Source: JADGNZ01 sp963715895 (GTDB taxonomy: Bacteria; Acidobacteriota; Thermoanaerobaculia; Gp7-AA8). From it: a stretch of DNA of 64,000 nt. The DNA is taken from the NCBI GenBank assembly GCA_963715895.1, contig OY970284.1:3286001-3350000 (forward strand), in the 5' to 3' direction. How positions within the stretch are numbered: the stretch's first letter is position 1; the number at the start of each line of letters is the position of its first letter. Both the position numbers and the translations under genes were made by a program. Positions 52,614 through 61,989 of this stretch are shown piece after piece. The notes beneath the pieces were generated by a model that ran no database searches, was not told the origin of the DNA, and saw only the letters and a list, made by a program, of their open reading frames with translations.

Positions 52614-52778
52614 TGCGGGAGTTTAAGGGGAAGAGGGATGAAGTGCTTCTTGATGAGTGAGTTATGTCGACCAGCGGGGCGTCGGCGCTCCGTCATGTGT
52701 CCGGAATTGCGACGCATGAACGCGGAACCCGTTTGATATTCATACGTCATCCGGTCGCGTGAAGACCTCCACGTTAGA
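52614..52778. other. region before the 44-bp array
   Basis: No gene. It ends with a partial unit of the downstream array (CCGTTTGATATTCATACG near 52731). Confidence 0.35.
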
Positions 52779-53128
52779 CTTGCATATCAAACGGTTTGAT
52801 ATTGAAGGTGTCCATGGATCACCTTGCATATCAAACGGCTTGATATTGAAGGTGTCGGCGTTAGGCCTTGCATATCAAACGGTTTGATATTGAAGGTGAC
52901 CGGGTTAGACCTTGCATATCAGACGGTTTGATATTGAAGGTGTCGGCGTTAGACCTTGCATATCAAACGGTTTGATATTGAAGATGACCGGGTTAGACCT
53001 TGCATATTAAACGGTTTGATATTGAAGGTGTCCGCGTCAGACCTTGCAGATCAACGGTTTGATATCGAAGGCGTCCGCGTCAGACCTTGCAGATCAAACG
53101 GTTTGCCATCGAAGGTGTCAGCGCGTCT
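52779..53128. repeat. 44-bp tandem repeat array with a 19-bp palindrome in each unit
   Basis: Eight units begin at 52779, 52823, 52867, 52911, 52955, 52999, 53043 and 53086. Each holds ATATCAAACGGTTTGATAT or a slightly decayed form (last units GATCAACGGTTTGATATC), followed by GAAGGTG and a 12-bp variable part (e.g. TCGGCGTTAGAC, ACCGGGTTAGAC). 44 is not a multiple of 3, so this is not a protein repeat. The variable part is too short and too similar for CRISPR. Confidence 0.9.
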
Positions 53129-53255
53129 TCCTCATCCTGCGCCGCAAGCCGGACGCGAAGGCGGTTCGCGCGGGGGATGTCGCTAACGCCGGTTTCAGGC
53201 TGATGGTGACTGCCGATCTGGCGACGCGGCTCCCGTGCTAGCATGGCTGTCTCCC

Positions 53256-53349
53256 GCCTGATCGACACAATCAGGCCCCATCGCCGGTAACCCGGCTTAG
53301 GCGAATCAACTCGCCCGAACCCCAACGACCGCGACGCTGCAAGGCGTCG
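53256..53349 (+). other. four consecutive hairpins in the leader of the lipoprotein gene
   Basis: GCCTGAT/ATCAGGC (53256-53276), GCCGG/CCGGC (53283-53296), GGCGA/TCGCC (53300-53315) and CGACGC/GCGTCG (53332-53349) are packed in 94 bp before the ATG at 53381. It could be a structured 5' leader RNA. No known riboswitch consensus was recognised. Confidence 0.35.
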
Positions 53350-53380
53350 CTGGTTTCAACCGATTTTCGAAAGGCTATCG

Positions 53381-53935
53381 ATGAAATCGCTATTTCGCCC
53401 GGGCTTTGCCGTCGCTCTCGTGTTTCCGCTCGTTGTTCTGAGCGGCTGCAAGGAAACCGCGCAACCGGCGGCGACGACAACGAAGGCAGTCGCGAGCACG
53501 AGCGCGCCGGCCGGCACCAAAGCGGTCGCGACAGCCCCCTCCACATCCTCGACCGGCATCGGCGAGGCGCACGACGATCTCTCTCCGATGGGGATCCCGC
53601 TCTATCCAACCGTTGTCGAAAGCGGCTGGACGGATACCGAGGCCATGCGCGTACTGGTCGGGAAAGAAAAACTCGACACGCCGCGGATGCGGAATGGAGA
53701 GATGAGCACGAAAGACTCGTTCGACGATGTGTACGGGTGGTATCGCAAGCAGATGCCCAGCGGCTCCGAACCGGCTGCCGCCGCCGCATCGACTCACACG
53801 ACTGACGACGGAGACCGCATGGCCCTGTTCGAGGTCGGCACCAATGGCGATCCGGCGTACCAGCGGGTGATGATCCTGCGCGGCAAGAACGACGCCTACA
53901 CCCTCGTGAATCTCAGCGGCCGCGTCAGCAGATGA
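53381..53935 (+). CDS. lipoprotein, hypothetical
   Basis: This 184-residue protein has a signal with lipobox LSGC (Cys 23), a low-complexity Ala/Thr-rich linker (KETAQPAATTTKAVASTSAP) and a C-terminal domain (VYGWYRKQMPSGSEPA, MALFEVGTNGDPAYQRVMIL). No family name. AAAGG ribosome site upstream of ATG 53381. It is followed closely by another exported protein; both may be translated from one mRNA. Confidence 0.7.
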   Translation: MKSLFRPGFAVALVFPLVVLSGCKETAQPAATTTKAVASTSAPAGTKAVATAPSTSSTGIGEAHDDLSPMGIPLYPTVVESGWTDTEAMRVLVGKEKLDTPRMRNGEMSTKDSFDDVYGWYRKQMPSGSEPAAAAASTHTTDDGDRMALFEVGTNGDPAYQRVMILRGKNDAYTLVNLSGRVSR

Positions 53936-53988
53936 GGTGGCCGACCACCTGCGTTTCGATCAGTGAACCTTCAATCAAGGAGAACCTC

Positions 53989-54741
53989 GTGAAGTTGAAA
54001 ATGACCATGGCAGTCCTGATGCTGGCCTGCTGCAGCGCTCTTTGGGCCGGCGACATGACCATCACCTCGAAGACCTCGGGGTCGACATCCGCTCTCTCGA
54101 CCACCTACATCACCAGCACCGCCACCCGCTCGAACACTCCCTCCCTCGGGTTCGATGTCGTGACCGATTTTTCGAAGGGGATTACCTACACGATCAACCA
54201 CAAGGCGAAGACGATCAAATTCACGAAGCTGGCCGACCTCCCCGCCTTCGCCACGTTCGTGGCCGCTCACACTCCCAAAAGCAAAGGGATGGATGAGATG
54301 AATGCCAGGATGAATGACATTTATGGCGATCCGTCGATCTTCAAAGTGGAGAGCAGCGGAACCGAGACGGTGATGGGGCGCTTGTGCAAGAAAACCAGGA
54401 TTACCAGCGGCAGTCTGGTTTGGGAGTACAGCATGGACACGAGCATTCACTCGCCGATCGATTCCGCGACGATGCTCAAGATGACGCAAGCCAGCTACGC
54501 CGGCATTGCATCGCATCCGAAGATGGCGAAGATCATGAAGAACCTGATGGAGGCGGCATCGAAGCTCAACGGCGTCGCTCTGAAGACGCGGATGTCGGGA
54601 TACAACGGCGAGACTGACAACGAAGTGACGGCTCTCAGCCAGAGCCCGATTCCGGCGTCAACCTTCGCCCTGCCGGCCGGCTACACGATGACGGATCAGA
54701 TCGCCGAAACCGAAAAGGCGATGATGGCCCGCCAGCACTGA
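53989..54741 (+). CDS. exported protein, DUF4412-like
   Basis: From GTG 53989 behind AAGGAG the protein is 250 residues, with a signal peptide (KMTMAVLMLACCSALWAG) and a mature part with DMTITSKTSGSTSAL, VVTDFSKGITYTINHKAKTI and a final ETEKAMMARQH. It resembles DUF4412 periplasmic proteins by strand pattern, though I cannot confirm it. A longer upstream frame has no better start. 53 bp after the lipoprotein gene. Confidence 0.65.
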   Translation: MKLKMTMAVLMLACCSALWAGDMTITSKTSGSTSALSTTYITSTATRSNTPSLGFDVVTDFSKGITYTINHKAKTIKFTKLADLPAFATFVAAHTPKSKGMDEMNARMNDIYGDPSIFKVESSGTETVMGRLCKKTRITSGSLVWEYSMDTSIHSPIDSATMLKMTQASYAGIASHPKMAKIMKNLMEAASKLNGVALKTRMSGYNGETDNEVTALSQSPIPASTFALPAGYTMTDQIAETEKAMMARQH

Positions 54742-54772
54742 AGGAACCTCATGGGCAGGATGCTGCCGAGAA

Positions 54773-54806
54773 CCGCGCGCGGGACGCGCGCGGTCCCAGG
54801 GGAGCG
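54773..54806. repeat. family A variant (GCGCGCGGGACGCGCGCGGT)
   Basis: It matches the sequence at 10776-10808 (GCGCGCGGGACGCACGCGGT) except one base. It lies 37 bp before the NHL-protein start. Confidence 0.7.
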
Positions 54807-54842
54807 AGCGCGAAGGTAGAATGCCCTCTCCGGAACACCCCG

Positions 54843-57800
54843 ATGCCCCGCGCGATTCGCCGAACGATCCTACTGCTCGCGCTGGTGAGCGCGGCGGCGG
54901 GGCATGCGCAGTCGATCGTCACGGTGGCGGGTGGGGGGACGGACGACGGACTGCCGGCGACAAAGATCGGGCTCTATGGCGTCAGCGGACTGGCGTTCGA
55001 TCGCGCGGGGAATCTCTATTTCGCCGAGACGGATGCCAATCTCGTCCGCCGGGTGAATGTCGACGGCACCATTCTCACGCTGGCGGGAACCGGCGGCGCG
55101 GGGTATGCCGGCGACGGATCGCTGGCCACGCGGGCGACGCTCAAGTCGCCGACCGCGGTGGCGGTCGACGCGGCGGGCAACGTCTACATCGCCGATCGCG
55201 AGAACAATCTGGTGAGGAAGATCGATGCCGCCACCGGCATCATCACCCGCTTTGCGGGCGGCGGCAGCGATCGCGCCGACCACACCATCGATGGCCCGGC
55301 GGATGGCGCGATCATCAATGCTCCGTTCGGGCTATGGATCGACGGCAACAACCTCTACCTGACCGAGATCGCCTACAACGGCAACCGCATCCGGCGCATC
55401 GATCTGGCGGTGAAGACCATCACCACCGTTGCCGGCGCGCTTGACGGGACGGCCGGTTACACCGGCGACGGCGGCCCGGCCACCGCGGCACTTCTCAATT
55501 CGCCGACCGCGATCGCCGTCGACGCCGCCGGCAATATCTACGTGGCCGACAACGGCAACAACGTCGTTCGGCGCGTCGACGCGGCGACGAAGAAGATCGA
55601 GACCTACGCGGGCGGCGGGACGCTGCAGGCCGGCGACGGCGACGGCGGCCCGGCCACGCTGGTGCAGTTCGCGTACCTCGGCGCGCTGGCGTTCGATGCC
55701 GATGGCAATCTCCTCATCACGCAGCAGGATCGGGTGCGGCGTGTCGACAAAACGACCCGGACCATCAGCACCATCGGCCTCGGCATCTCCATCAGCTACG
55801 GCATGGCGCTGGCGAAGGACGGCACGATCGTGGTGGCGAGCGATGACGGCACGATCAAGCGTTTCGTGGCCGGCTCGACCGATCCGATCGTCATCGCCGG
55901 CGGAGGCAATTACCTCGGCGACGGACTCCTGGCCACCGCGGCCGTGCTGCGTGACCCGAGGGGGCTGGCGGTGGCTCCCGATGGGACGCTCTACATCGCC
56001 GACTCCGTGAATACCGTCGTCCGGCGCGTCGATCCGAACGGCATCATCTCGACGTACGCGGGAATCACCGGGCGTTTCTACCAGGATGGAGACGACCCGG
56101 CGCCGGCCACCGACGTGGCGATCGGGGGCATTGCAGACATCGCTCTCGATGCCGCCGGAAACCTCTACATCGCCGATCCGCATAACCTCCGCATCCGGAA
56201 GGTCGATGCGAAGACGCAGATCATCACCACGGTTGCCGGCGGCGGCAATCCGCCCGGAGGGATCAACGAAGGTCTTCCGGCGAAATCGGCACGCTTTCAG
56301 GGGCTGACCGGCATCTTCGTCGATCCCGCGAACAATCTGTACATCGCCGACAGCGACGCCAATCGCATCTGGAAGGTCGACGCGGCGACGCAGACCATCC
56401 ACACCTTCGCCGGCAACGGCAGCGCCGGATTCGGAGGCGACGGCGGCGCCGCGACCGCGGCCTCTCTCTCGGCGCCGGTGCGCGTGGTGACCGATCTCTC
56501 CGGCAACGTCATCATCGCCGACTCCGGCAACGCGGCGCTTCGCAAGGTCACGCCGGACGGCATGATCTCCACGATCCTCCGGGGGATCAGCGTGACTGAT
56601 CCGAACCTCGGCGACGGCGGGCTGGCGTCCGACGCCTACGCCGAGCCGGCGCACATCGCAATCGATTCGCGCAACGGCGACATCTACATCGCCGACCGGG
56701 GATCGCAGCGGGTGCGGCGCATCGATGCCGCAACCGGAAAGATCTCGACGATCGCCGGGACGGGCACGTCGTACGTCGACGCCGGCTTCTCCGGCGACGA
56801 CGGCAAGGCCACCGATGCGAAGTTGAACTTCCCGTTCGGACTGGGTGGCGTGGCTGTCGACCGGTCGGGCAACATCTTCGTCGCCGATTCGGTCAACAAC
56901 CGCGTCCGCGCTGTCTTCGCCTGCACTGCAGTGGCCGCCCCCGCGCTGAGTGCGCCGGCCGAGGGAGTGCAGACATCGACCGCGCCATCGTTCTCATGGG
57001 GCTCGGTGCCGGGAGCGTTCCGCTACGACGTACGCCTCGACACCTCATCGCAACCATCGCGCGTGGTCGCCGCTGACGTGAGCGAGACGTCGTTCACGCC
57101 ATCGAACCTCGCGCCGGGCACGAGGTACTTCTGGCAGGTGGTGGCGAAGGGCGATCCGTTCTGTCCCTCTCTCGCGACCGCGGTCTCGCCGATCCGTTCG
57201 TTCACGACGGCAGCGGGATGCGGCGTCGGATCGTTCGACACGATCTCGCCAGCGGACAACGCCCAGAGCGCGGGTGATGCGACCGGCGTCGTGCTGACGT
57301 GGCAGGCCGCCGATGGCGCCGCGAGCTACGACGTCTACGTTGGCAACACGAATCCGCCAACGTTTGCGGCCTCGCTCACGGCGACGAGCTACAAGACAGC
57401 CGTCGCGGGACGGACGTACTGGTTCGTCGTCGCGCACGCCTCGTGCGACCCGACCAAAACGTCGTCGACGGGCGTCCGATCCTATGCGGCGAGCGTCACC
57501 GGTGTCTCCGGCTGCGACCCGCCGGCCGTCACTCCCGGCGCGCCGGCCGCGGGGGCGACGAAGGTTTCGACGACGGTCGATCTGACCTGGACGACGAACG
57601 CCGGCTTCGACGGCACGTTCGATGTCTACTTCGGTACGGTCCAGCAACCGCCGCTCCTGCGCGACCAGCTCTCCGTCGGCACGCGCGCGATCACCCTGCC
57701 GGCGCTTGCGAACGGCACGACGTACTTCTGGCGCGTCGTGGCCAAGAGCAGTTGCGTTCAGGGAGGGGAGGCGACGACTCCTGTCGTGTCGTTCACGACC

Positions 57801-60416
57801 CGAACGGCTTGCGTCGCTCCCGGCGCGCCGTCATTCCTGTTCGTTCCAACGTCGGTTGCATCCGGGTCGACGTACGCCATCGTCTGGTCGCCGGCGGCAG
57901 GGCTCGACGCCGATGGCGGCTATCTTGTCGAGCGATCGACCTCTTCGACATTCAGCGCCAACGTGGAGACGCAGGTCACGACCTCGGCGGCCGCGGCGTT
58001 CGTCGCCGGAAGCGCGGGGACGTTCTACCACCGCGTCCGCGCGCTGCCGTCGTGCGATCCGAATCTGGCCGGGCTGCCGTCGGAGGTGAGAGCCGTCAAC
58101 GTCATCGAAACGGCGCCGAACGTGATCTTTACGCTGCAACCGCGCGCGGTGGTGACGGCGCTCGGGGAACCGCTCGAGGATCATCCGACGACGTTCGCGC
58201 TGGAGAACCTCTCGTCGTCGAACGTTCAGGTCTTCATCGGCCAGCAGGAGCTCGGCAACTCGCCGCCGTTCTTCCGCATCGTCGAGGAGACGGCGTTCGT
58301 CACGCTGGAACCGAGGAAACCGAAGACGTTCACGATCCGCTTCGGCGGGCCGCCGAACAACGTGCAGGCGTCGTATCAGGCCGTGATCTTCGTCGCCTCG
58401 ACCGGTACCGGTCTGGCGCTCACGCCGTACACGTTCGTCAATCTGAAGGTCGGCGGTGGCACGGCCGCGACGCCGCAATTCGAAGTCGATGGGGTGCCGG
58501 GCGACTATGCCGCGTTCAAAGGATTCAGCGGAGACGACGCCACGCGCCCGGCCCTCCAGGTCACGATCCGGAACCCCGGCTCGTCGACGATGGACCTTGC
58601 CGCGGAGATCGGTCCCGAGGCCTGGCTGATTCCGGAGAGTGGCTGGAACGCGCCGCTTGCGCCGAACAGCGCGCGAACGGTGAACCTCCGCACGCGCCGC
58701 ACGCTGGCTCCGAACGGCTCGGCACTCCCGCGCTACACCTACTTCACCGTGCGGACGAAAGAGGGCGCCTCGGCGCGCCTTCTGGTCCAGGACAACGACG
58801 GCATTGCCGTGAGCGCCGGACGCACGACGAACATCGATGTGAGCGGACGCTCGTTCATCGTTCCGGAAGTGGTCAGCACGACGTCGGCCGGCGGTCACCG
58901 CGTGTTCACCCGCATGCGTCTTACGAACCTTGGCGGCGACTCCGTTCAGGCGGAAGTGCTCTACACGCCGGAGGGCTCCGACGGCTTTGATGTCAGCGCG
59001 GTGCAGCGGGCGGTCGTGGTCGTACCGGCGAACGACGTCGTCACCATCACCAATCCGGCGGAGCAGTTGTTCGGGAGGACGGCGCCGCAATCGGGCCAGA
59101 TCGAAGTCCGCCTGCCGAAGGAACGCGTCGGACTGGTGAGCGTGCGGTCGTCGATCGTCGTTCCCGGCGGAAGCGGCGGATTCGAGACGCCCGTCTTCGG
59201 ACGCGGTGACGGCGCGCGTGCCGGTGCTCCGCACGTCCTCTATCTATTGCCGCAATCGAACGCAGCGTTGGTTCTGGCGGAGACGAGCGGAAGCGATGCT
59301 GCCAGTGTCCGCTTGATGCTTTACGACGCGCAGGGCAACGTGACGTCGTCGCAGTCGCTGCAGCTTCCCCGCTACGGAATGCAGAAACTCACCAATCTGA
59401 CGGCGACGCGGATCGACATCAATGTCGAGTCGGGCGGCGGCTCGGTGTCCGGTATGGCCACCGTCGCCGCCGCGAATGGGGAGTCGGGGGCCACCCTGCT
59501 CAGCCGGGCGGTGGACGAGCATGTGGCCGGCGCCGCGGTGTCGCAGGCGATGTGGAAGACGGCGTTCGATACGACACCGTCAATCACAACTGTTGTGCCG
59601 GTGCTGACGACGCCCGCCTCGGCCGGCGCGGCGCCGTCATATGCGACGGCCCTCGGATTCATCGCATCGTCGTCGGCCGCGGCCACGTTCAGCGCTTCGT
59701 TCCACAACAGCACGGGCATAGGACCAGTGCCGAGGGTCGACATCCTGCTCCCCGCGGGCGGTAGCCGGGTATTTACCGACGCCGCGAAGGAGATGTTCGG
59801 AAACGCCACCGCGCAAGGCAGCATCTTCGTCAGCGCGCCTCCGGGAGCGAAGGTCTACGCGATCCTCCAGGGCGTCAACGGCGCGACGATCACGCCGATC
59901 GCGGCGCTGCCGCTGCAGACGACACTTTCGGACGCAATCAGCGGCGCCGCGTCGTCCGCGCAGAAGCCGCTGCAGTTCGACGGTCTGGAACAATCGCTCG
60001 ATCCGACGCGCGGCAGCCGCTGGCTCCTGATCCTCAATGAGGTCGGAGGCGGCGTGGGTGTGGTCCGGGTGCGCCTCTACGAAGCGGGCAACCGCAATGT
60101 GGCCATCGCCGAGAAGGATGTGACGATCGGCGCGTATCAGCAGCTCCGCCTCGACACCGTCTTCAGCGAGCTTGGCCTCGATGCCCCCGACCGCAGCAAG
60201 GATCGGACGAACGTACAGGTGGTCGTCACGGCAACGTCAGGCAGCGCGCGCGTGACGGCCTCGGCGATGTCGATCGATAACGTCAGCGGCGACACGCACG
60301 TATTCTCGCTCCTGCCGGTCGTCGGAACGGGAACGCCGAATGTGGTGGCGGTCGCGCCGGTGGTCACCCCGCCGGCACCGACGTCGCCGCCGCGTCACCG
60401 CAGCGCGAGACATTAA
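54843..60416 (+). CDS. giant exported NHL-repeat and fibronectin-like protein
   Basis: This 1857-residue protein has a signal peptide (RTILLLALVSAAAGHAQS) and about ten NHL units (GLAFDRAGNLYFAETDANLVRR style: GNLYIADP.N..R.V) up to residue about 690. These make one or two beta-propellers. Fibronectin type III-like modules (SAPAEGVQTSTAPSFSWGSV, TPGAPAAGATKVSTTVDLTW, APGAPSFLFVPTS) cover about 700-1080, then a long beta-rich tail. It may be an extracellular adhesin or polysaccharide-binding protein. No enzyme motif was seen. It ends 38 bp before a REP-like target of IS copy 2. Confidence 0.8.
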   Translation: MPRAIRRTILLLALVSAAAGHAQSIVTVAGGGTDDGLPATKIGLYGVSGLAFDRAGNLYFAETDANLVRRVNVDGTILTLAGTGGAGYAGDGSLATRATLKSPTAVAVDAAGNVYIADRENNLVRKIDAATGIITRFAGGGSDRADHTIDGPADGAIINAPFGLWIDGNNLYLTEIAYNGNRIRRIDLAVKTITTVAGALDGTAGYTGDGGPATAALLNSPTAIAVDAAGNIYVADNGNNVVRRVDAATKKIETYAGGGTLQAGDGDGGPATLVQFAYLGALAFDADGNLLITQQDRVRRVDKTTRTISTIGLGISISYGMALAKDGTIVVASDDGTIKRFVAGSTDPIVIAGGGNYLGDGLLATAAVLRDPRGLAVAPDGTLYIADSVNTVVRRVDPNGIISTYAGITGRFYQDGDDPAPATDVAIGGIADIALDAAGNLYIADPHNLRIRKVDAKTQIITTVAGGGNPPGGINEGLPAKSARFQGLTGIFVDPANNLYIADSDANRIWKVDAATQTIHTFAGNGSAGFGGDGGAATAASLSAPVRVVTDLSGNVIIADSGNAALRKVTPDGMISTILRGISVTDPNLGDGGLASDAYAEPAHIAIDSRNGDIYIADRGSQRVRRIDAATGKISTIAGTGTSYVDAGFSGDDGKATDAKLNFPFGLGGVAVDRSGNIFVADSVNNRVRAVFACTAVAAPALSAPAEGVQTSTAPSFSWGSVPGAFRYDVRLDTSSQPSRVVAADVSETSFTPSNLAPGTRYFWQVVAKGDPFCPSLATAVSPIRSFTTAAGCGVGSFDTISPADNAQSAGDATGVVLTWQAADGAASYDVYVGNTNPPTFAASLTATSYKTAVAGRTYWFVVAHASCDPTKTSSTGVRSYAASVTGVSGCDPPAVTPGAPAAGATKVSTTVDLTWTTNAGFDGTFDVYFGTVQQPPLLRDQLSVGTRAITLPALANGTTYFWRVVAKSSCVQGGEATTPVVSFTTRTACVAPGAPSFLFVPTSVASGSTYAIVWSPAAGLDADGGYLVERSTSSTFSANVETQVTTSAAAAFVAGSAGTFYHRVRALPSCDPNLAGLPSEVRAVNVIETAPNVIFTLQPRAVVTALGEPLEDHPTTFALENLSSSNVQVFIGQQELGNSPPFFRIVEETAFVTLEPRKPKTFTIRFGGPPNNVQASYQAVIFVASTGTGLALTPYTFVNLKVGGGTAATPQFEVDGVPGDYAAFKGFSGDDATRPALQVTIRNPGSSTMDLAAEIGPEAWLIPESGWNAPLAPNSARTVNLRTRRTLAPNGSALPRYTYFTVRTKEGASARLLVQDNDGIAVSAGRTTNIDVSGRSFIVPEVVSTTSAGGHRVFTRMRLTNLGGDSVQAEVLYTPEGSDGFDVSAVQRAVVVVPANDVVTITNPAEQLFGRTAPQSGQIEVRLPKERVGLVSVRSSIVVPGGSGGFETPVFGRGDGARAGAPHVLYLLPQSNAALVLAETSGSDAASVRLMLYDAQGNVTSSQSLQLPRYGMQKLTNLTATRIDINVESGGGSVSGMATVAAANGESGATLLSRAVDEHVAGAAVSQAMWKTAFDTTPSITTVVPVLTTPASAGAAPSYATALGFIASSSAAATFSASFHNSTGIGPVPRVDILLPAGGSRVFTDAAKEMFGNATAQGSIFVSAPPGAKVYAILQGVNGATITPIAALPLQTTLSDAISGAASSAQKPLQFDGLEQSLDPTRGSRWLLILNEVGGGVGVVRVRLYEAGNRNVAIAEKDVTIGAYQQLRLDTVFSELGLDAPDRSKDRTNVQVVVTATSGSARVTASAMSIDNVSGDTHVFSLLPVVGTGTPNVVAVAPVVTPPAPTSPPRHRSARH

Positions 60417-60453
60417 TTCATTAGCCGCTATGCTGTAGATGAGCCAATAGGGA

Positions 60454-60471
60454 GACCAATGTGGCACAGAC
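60454..60471. repeat. left part of a family B repeat before IS copy 2
   Basis: GACCAATGTGGCACAGAC abuts the IS end. Its complement is at the far side in 61904-61937, so this is the outer arm of an inverted pair. Confidence 0.75.
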
Positions 60472-61826
60472 CACAGTTGTCCAAATTAGGTTAGGAGAAT
60501 TTGGCCCTCGACGGAAACGCCGGGCTCTGTAGGATTAGGCAGTTCGACCAAGAACGACCGATCAACAGGAGGCCCAGCGTTGAGTGCATTTTCTAGCGTA
60601 TTCGGACAGATTCTCAAGTTGTTTCCCCGGGCAGAGTTCGAGCAGTTGGTTCGAGAGGCCAAGGCCGAGAGGCACGCTCGAGGGTTCACCTGTTGGCAGC
60701 AGTTCGTGGCGATGCTGTTTTGCCAGTTGGGCAAGGCCCAATCGCTTCGTGAGATATGCCAGGGACTGGCCTCGGTGGAAGGGAAGCTCAATCACCTCGG
60801 TATCGAGGAGGCGCCGAACAAGTCCACCCTTTCCTACGCAAACGCCCACCGGCCGTGGGAGTTGTACCAGCTCGTTTTCGAGCAGATGTATCAGCGCTGC
60901 CGTCAGATTGCACCGAAGCATAAGCTGCGGTTCAAGAACCCGTTGCTGTCGATCGACGCAACCGTGATCGAGCTTTGCGCGAGCCTGTTTGACTGGGCTC
61001 ACTACAAGCAGACCAAGGGAGCGGTGAAGCTTCACATGATTCTCGATCACAACGGGCTGCTACCGAGCTTCTGCCTCATCACCGAAGCCCGAAAGTACGA
61101 CGTGACAGTGGCTCGGGACTGGGATTTCCCAGCCGGTACGATCATCGCTTTCGATCGTGGATACATCGACTTCCGCTGGTTTCGCTCACTCGACCAACGC
61201 GGCATCTTCTTCGTCACGCGACTCAAACGACGGACGACCTATTCTGTGGTCAAAGAGAACCCCATTCCTCAGAAGGGCGGCGTTCTTCGCGATGCCACCA
61301 TCCAGCTGACCAGCCGGCAACTCAGAGGCGGTTCCTCTCCACTTCTTCGCTTGGTCGAGTATCGCGCTCAGGACGGCCGGACCTATGAGTTTCTCACCAA
61401 CCATCTGAGCTTCGGACCAACCACCATCGCTGCCATCTATGAACAGCGATGGCAGATCGAGTCGTTTTTTAAAGCCATCAAGCAGAACCTGCGCATCAAG
61501 ACCTTCGTGGGGACCTCCGCGAATGCTCTTCACATCCAGGTCTGGACGGCTCTGATCGCCATCCTCACGCTTCGGTACCTCAAGCTACGCTCCACGTTCG
61601 GATGGGCTCTGTCGAATCTGCTCGCCATCTTGCGGTTCAACCTGTTCGCTTACCGCGATCTGTGGTCCTGGCTCAACGACCCGTTCACTCCACCGCCTCT
61701 CCCTCCACCCGCTCAACTCTCCCTCAATTTGGACAGCATCTGAGGGGGTCGATCTCACTTCCCGTCAAAAATGACTCGTACGCTCAGCAGAACCGGCCGT
61801 TTCTCAACCTAATTTGGACAGCTGTG
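60472..61826 (+). mobile_element. IS4-family insertion sequence, copy 2
   Basis: 1355 bp, same length, ends and transposase as copy 1. Direct flanks GCACAGAC at 60464-60471 and 61827-61834 are the target duplication. Inserted in the same position of a family B repeat as copy 1, in the same orientation. Confidence 0.9.
60580..61743 (+). CDS. IS4-family transposase (copy 2)
   Basis: Identical 387-residue sequence to the transposase at 9042-10205, with the catalytic Asp126, Asp192, Glu294 and the YREK signature intact. TTG start. Both copies keep a full reading frame and complete ends, so both may move. Confidence 0.92.
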   Translation: MSAFSSVFGQILKLFPRAEFEQLVREAKAERHARGFTCWQQFVAMLFCQLGKAQSLREICQGLASVEGKLNHLGIEEAPNKSTLSYANAHRPWELYQLVFEQMYQRCRQIAPKHKLRFKNPLLSIDATVIELCASLFDWAHYKQTKGAVKLHMILDHNGLLPSFCLITEARKYDVTVARDWDFPAGTIIAFDRGYIDFRWFRSLDQRGIFFVTRLKRRTTYSVVKENPIPQKGGVLRDATIQLTSRQLRGGSSPLLRLVEYRAQDGRTYEFLTNHLSFGPTTIAAIYEQRWQIESFFKAIKQNLRIKTFVGTSANALHIQVWTALIAILTLRYLKLRSTFGWALSNLLAILRFNLFAYRDLWSWLNDPFTPPPLPPPAQLSLNLDSI

Positions 61827-61937
61827 GCACAGACACTCTTGTCTGTGCCGGATCTCGCCATGACTCAGAACGCAAGCCCTCAGCGGCGGTCGGCTCCGGC
61901 CGGGGGCACAGACAAGAGTGTCTGTGCCACATTGGTC
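61827..61937. repeat. family B inverted pair, right part after IS copy 2
   Basis: GCACAGACACTCTTGTCTGT (61827-61846), a loop of about 54 bp, then the opposite arm with CACAGACAAGAGTGTCTGTG and CCACATTGGTC to 61937. With 60454-60471 it rebuilds an inverted pair with arms of about 34 bp. Confidence 0.8.
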
Positions 61938-61989
61938 GCTGGTTTGCGGCCGGAGTCGCAGAGTTCGAGCACAGCGCGTTCGCTGGACG

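Noticed and set aside
52779..53128. CRISPR array
   Set aside because: Repeat units are 32 bp but the variable parts are only 12 bp and recur among units; there are no cas genes nearby. Better described as a 44-bp tandem repeat.
53256..53349. c-di-GMP, fluoride or mini-ykkC riboswitch
   Set aside because: Hairpins are present but none of the conserved loop sequences of these classes was found.
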